Part shown: positions 6,303 through 6,886 of the stretch, one piece after another
Position numbering within the stretch: position 1 is the first letter of the stretch
Layout of the letters: every line of letters begins with the position of its first letter
Source: Coriobacteriia bacterium
GTDB lineage: Bacteria; Actinomycetota; Coriobacteriia; Coriobacteriales; QAMH01
Reading direction: 5' to 3'
Length of the DNA: 6,886 bases
NCBI GenBank assembly: GCA_003149935.1
Contig: QAMH01000003.1
Coordinates: forward strand, 1 to 6,886
Translations under genes and position numbers: made by a program
Notes under the pieces: model-generated
Seen by the model: only the letters and a program-made list of their open reading frames with translations
What the model was told of the DNA's origin: nothing
Databases searched by the model: none

Positions 6303-6310
6303 CAAAATTA
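6303..6310 (-). promoter_or_regulatory. Candidate -7 box of the four-gene operon promoter
   Basis: The minus strand reads TAATTTTG, an exact match to TAnnTTTG and the only match in this orientation in the intergenic region. The start would fall near 6296-6298, giving a leader of about 135 nt. No TTTG is visible at the -33 distance, so the promoter may be weak or need an activator. Confidence 0.45.
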
Positions 6311-6314
6311 CACA

Positions 6315-6351
6315 ATATTTAACCATTTGTCTTGTTTTATTTGTTAAATAT
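6315..6351. promoter_or_regulatory. Inverted repeat upstream of the operon promoter (candidate operator)
   Basis: ATATTTAAC (6315-6323) and GTTAAATAT (6343-6351) are perfect 9-bp inverted arms separated by 19 bp, with arm centres 28 bp apart. The element covers the -33 region and upstream flank of the predicted leftward promoter, where an operator or activator site would sit. The AT-rich composition raises the chance of coincidence. Confidence 0.4.
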
Positions 6352-6455
6352 GTTTAAAGTGATTGTTAGAACTTGTTTAATGTAAAATATTGCCGATAGG
6401 ATTGCATATCCTAAACCTGATTTGATGCGATTGTCCTGACAGACAAACACTAAAT

Positions 6456-6486
6456 TTTGTGATATCGGGAACTTTGCGTAACTTTG
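6456..6486 (+). promoter_or_regulatory. pheT promoter, Bacteroidetes consensus
   Basis: TTTG (6456-6459), a 19-bp spacer and TAACTTTG (6479-6486) match the Bacteroidetes primary sigma factor consensus at every defined position. Transcription would start near 6492-6494, giving a leader of only about 18 nt, too short for a riboswitch or attenuator. The -7 box lies in the second of two tandem 10-bp near-repeats (AACTTTGCGT 6470-6479, AACTTTGCAT 6480-6489). Confidence 0.85.
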
Positions 6487-6510
6487 CATGAATTTTTCTC
6501 TTACCCGCCA

Positions 6511-6886
6511 ATGAACATTTCTTACAACTGGTTAAAAGAATATATCGACTTCGACCTCTCGCCCGCCGAGCTTACCCAGGCGCTTACATCGCTGGGGCTT
6601 GAGTGCGACACTTATGAAGAGGTGGAGTCAGTACGCGGAGGCCTCCGCGGCGTGGTTGTCGGGAAGGTGCTCACATGCATCGACCATCCCGACAGCGACC
6701 ACCTGCACATCACCACCGTAGACCTGGGCCTCGAGGCTCCCGTGCAGATTGTCTGCGGCGCCCCGAATGTGGCCGCCGGACAGACCGTGGTGGTGGCAAC
6801 TGTTGGCGCCACGCTCTATCCCGCCGGCGAGGAGAAGGGTTTCCAGATCAAGAAATCGAAAATCCGCGGCGTGGAATCGCTCGGCA
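6511..6886 (+). CDS. pheT: Phenylalanyl-tRNA synthetase beta chain, N-terminal part (cut by window edge)
   Basis: The first 125 residues of PheT, which with PheS forms the cytoplasmic (alpha-beta)2 enzyme that attaches phenylalanine to tRNA-Phe using ATP. The reading frame opens MNISYNWLKEYIDFDLSPAE, the standard start of the beta chain. The EMAP-II-like tRNA-binding OB fold follows from about residue 46: VVVGKVLTCIDHPDSDHLHI, then VQIVCGAPNVAAGQTVVVA and IKKSKIRGVESLG. These are highly conserved in bacterial PheT, which is usually about 800 residues, so most of the protein lies past the window end. No Shine-Dalgarno is visible before the ATG, as is usual in this phylum. It is transcribed divergently from the secreted-protein operon from its own consensus promoter. 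pheS is not adjacent upstream, so here the two subunits are not encoded as a pheST pair in that order. Confidence 0.97.
   Translation, partial: MNISYNWLKEYIDFDLSPAELTQALTSLGLECDTYEEVESVRGGLRGVVVGKVLTCIDHPDSDHLHITTVDLGLEAPVQIVCGAPNVAAGQTVVVATVGATLYPAGEEKGFQIKKSKIRGVESLG

Larger units (their letters stand above)
6161..6510. promoter_or_regulatory. AT-rich divergent intergenic region between operon and pheT
   Basis: About 350 bases without a gene, clearly more AT-rich than the flanking coding DNA. It holds the leftward operon promoter candidate (6303-6310), a 9-bp inverted repeat (6315-6351), a short palindrome (6252-6263), a GATT microsatellite (6220-6238) in the operon leader, several GTTTAA-like words (6343-6380), and the rightward pheT promoter (6456-6486). 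No tRNA, small ORF with coding character or terminator was found in it. Confidence 0.8.

Noticed and set aside
6361..6450. Possible small RNA or short peptide gene between the divergent promoters
   Set aside because: No promoter, no terminator and no frame with coding character; only weak inverted repeats such as TTGTC and GACAA near 6431-6446.

Overview
The window looks like a chromosomal segment from a Bacteroidales bacterium. The evidence is as follows. The promoter ahead of pheT is a textbook Bacteroidetes one (TTTG, 19 bp, TAACTTTG). Start codons are preceded by A/T-rich stretches, not strong Shine-Dalgarno sites. Three secreted proteins end in Por-secretion (type IX, type A) style tails. 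The coding DNA is fairly GC-rich while the spacers are strongly AT-rich, which would fit a Muribaculaceae-type gut member, but family-level placement is an inference I cannot test here.

Layout, left to right. Positions 1-272 (minus) hold the first 90 codons of a SulP/SLC26-family anion transporter. Its 5' leader and promoter lie at about 273-437 and contain several hairpins, including a terminator-like hairpin that is mutually exclusive with an upstream one. A strong bidirectional-looking hairpin at 437-473 ends the next unit. Positions 531-6160 (minus) hold four tightly spaced genes, in transcription order: a 595-aa secreted protein with three internal repeats and a sorting-like tail (6160-4373); a 354-aa secreted protein that seems to carry the same module type but no tail (4357-3293); a 735-aa subtilisin-like serine protease with an intact catalytic triad and a tail (3277-1070); and a 167-aa secreted protein that is little more than a short N-terminal motif plus a tail (1034-531). 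Gaps are 15, 15 and 35 nt, so they probably form one operon. Positions 6161-6510 are an AT-rich divergent promoter region. Positions 6511-6886 (plus) are the start of pheT (phenylalanyl-tRNA synthetase beta chain).

How the genes may work together. All four operon products carry signal peptides, so they act in the periplasm, at the cell surface or outside the cell. The only recognisable enzyme is the S8 protease. The two beta-rich module proteins could be its substrates, binding partners or co-displayed surface proteins; this is inferred from gene order alone. The flanking transporter and pheT genes have their own promoters and look unrelated in function.

No CRISPR array, tRNA, rRNA, transposase or attachment site was seen. 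The most unusual points are the uncharacterised four-gene secretion operon with a shared repeat module and the attenuator-like leader of the SulP gene.
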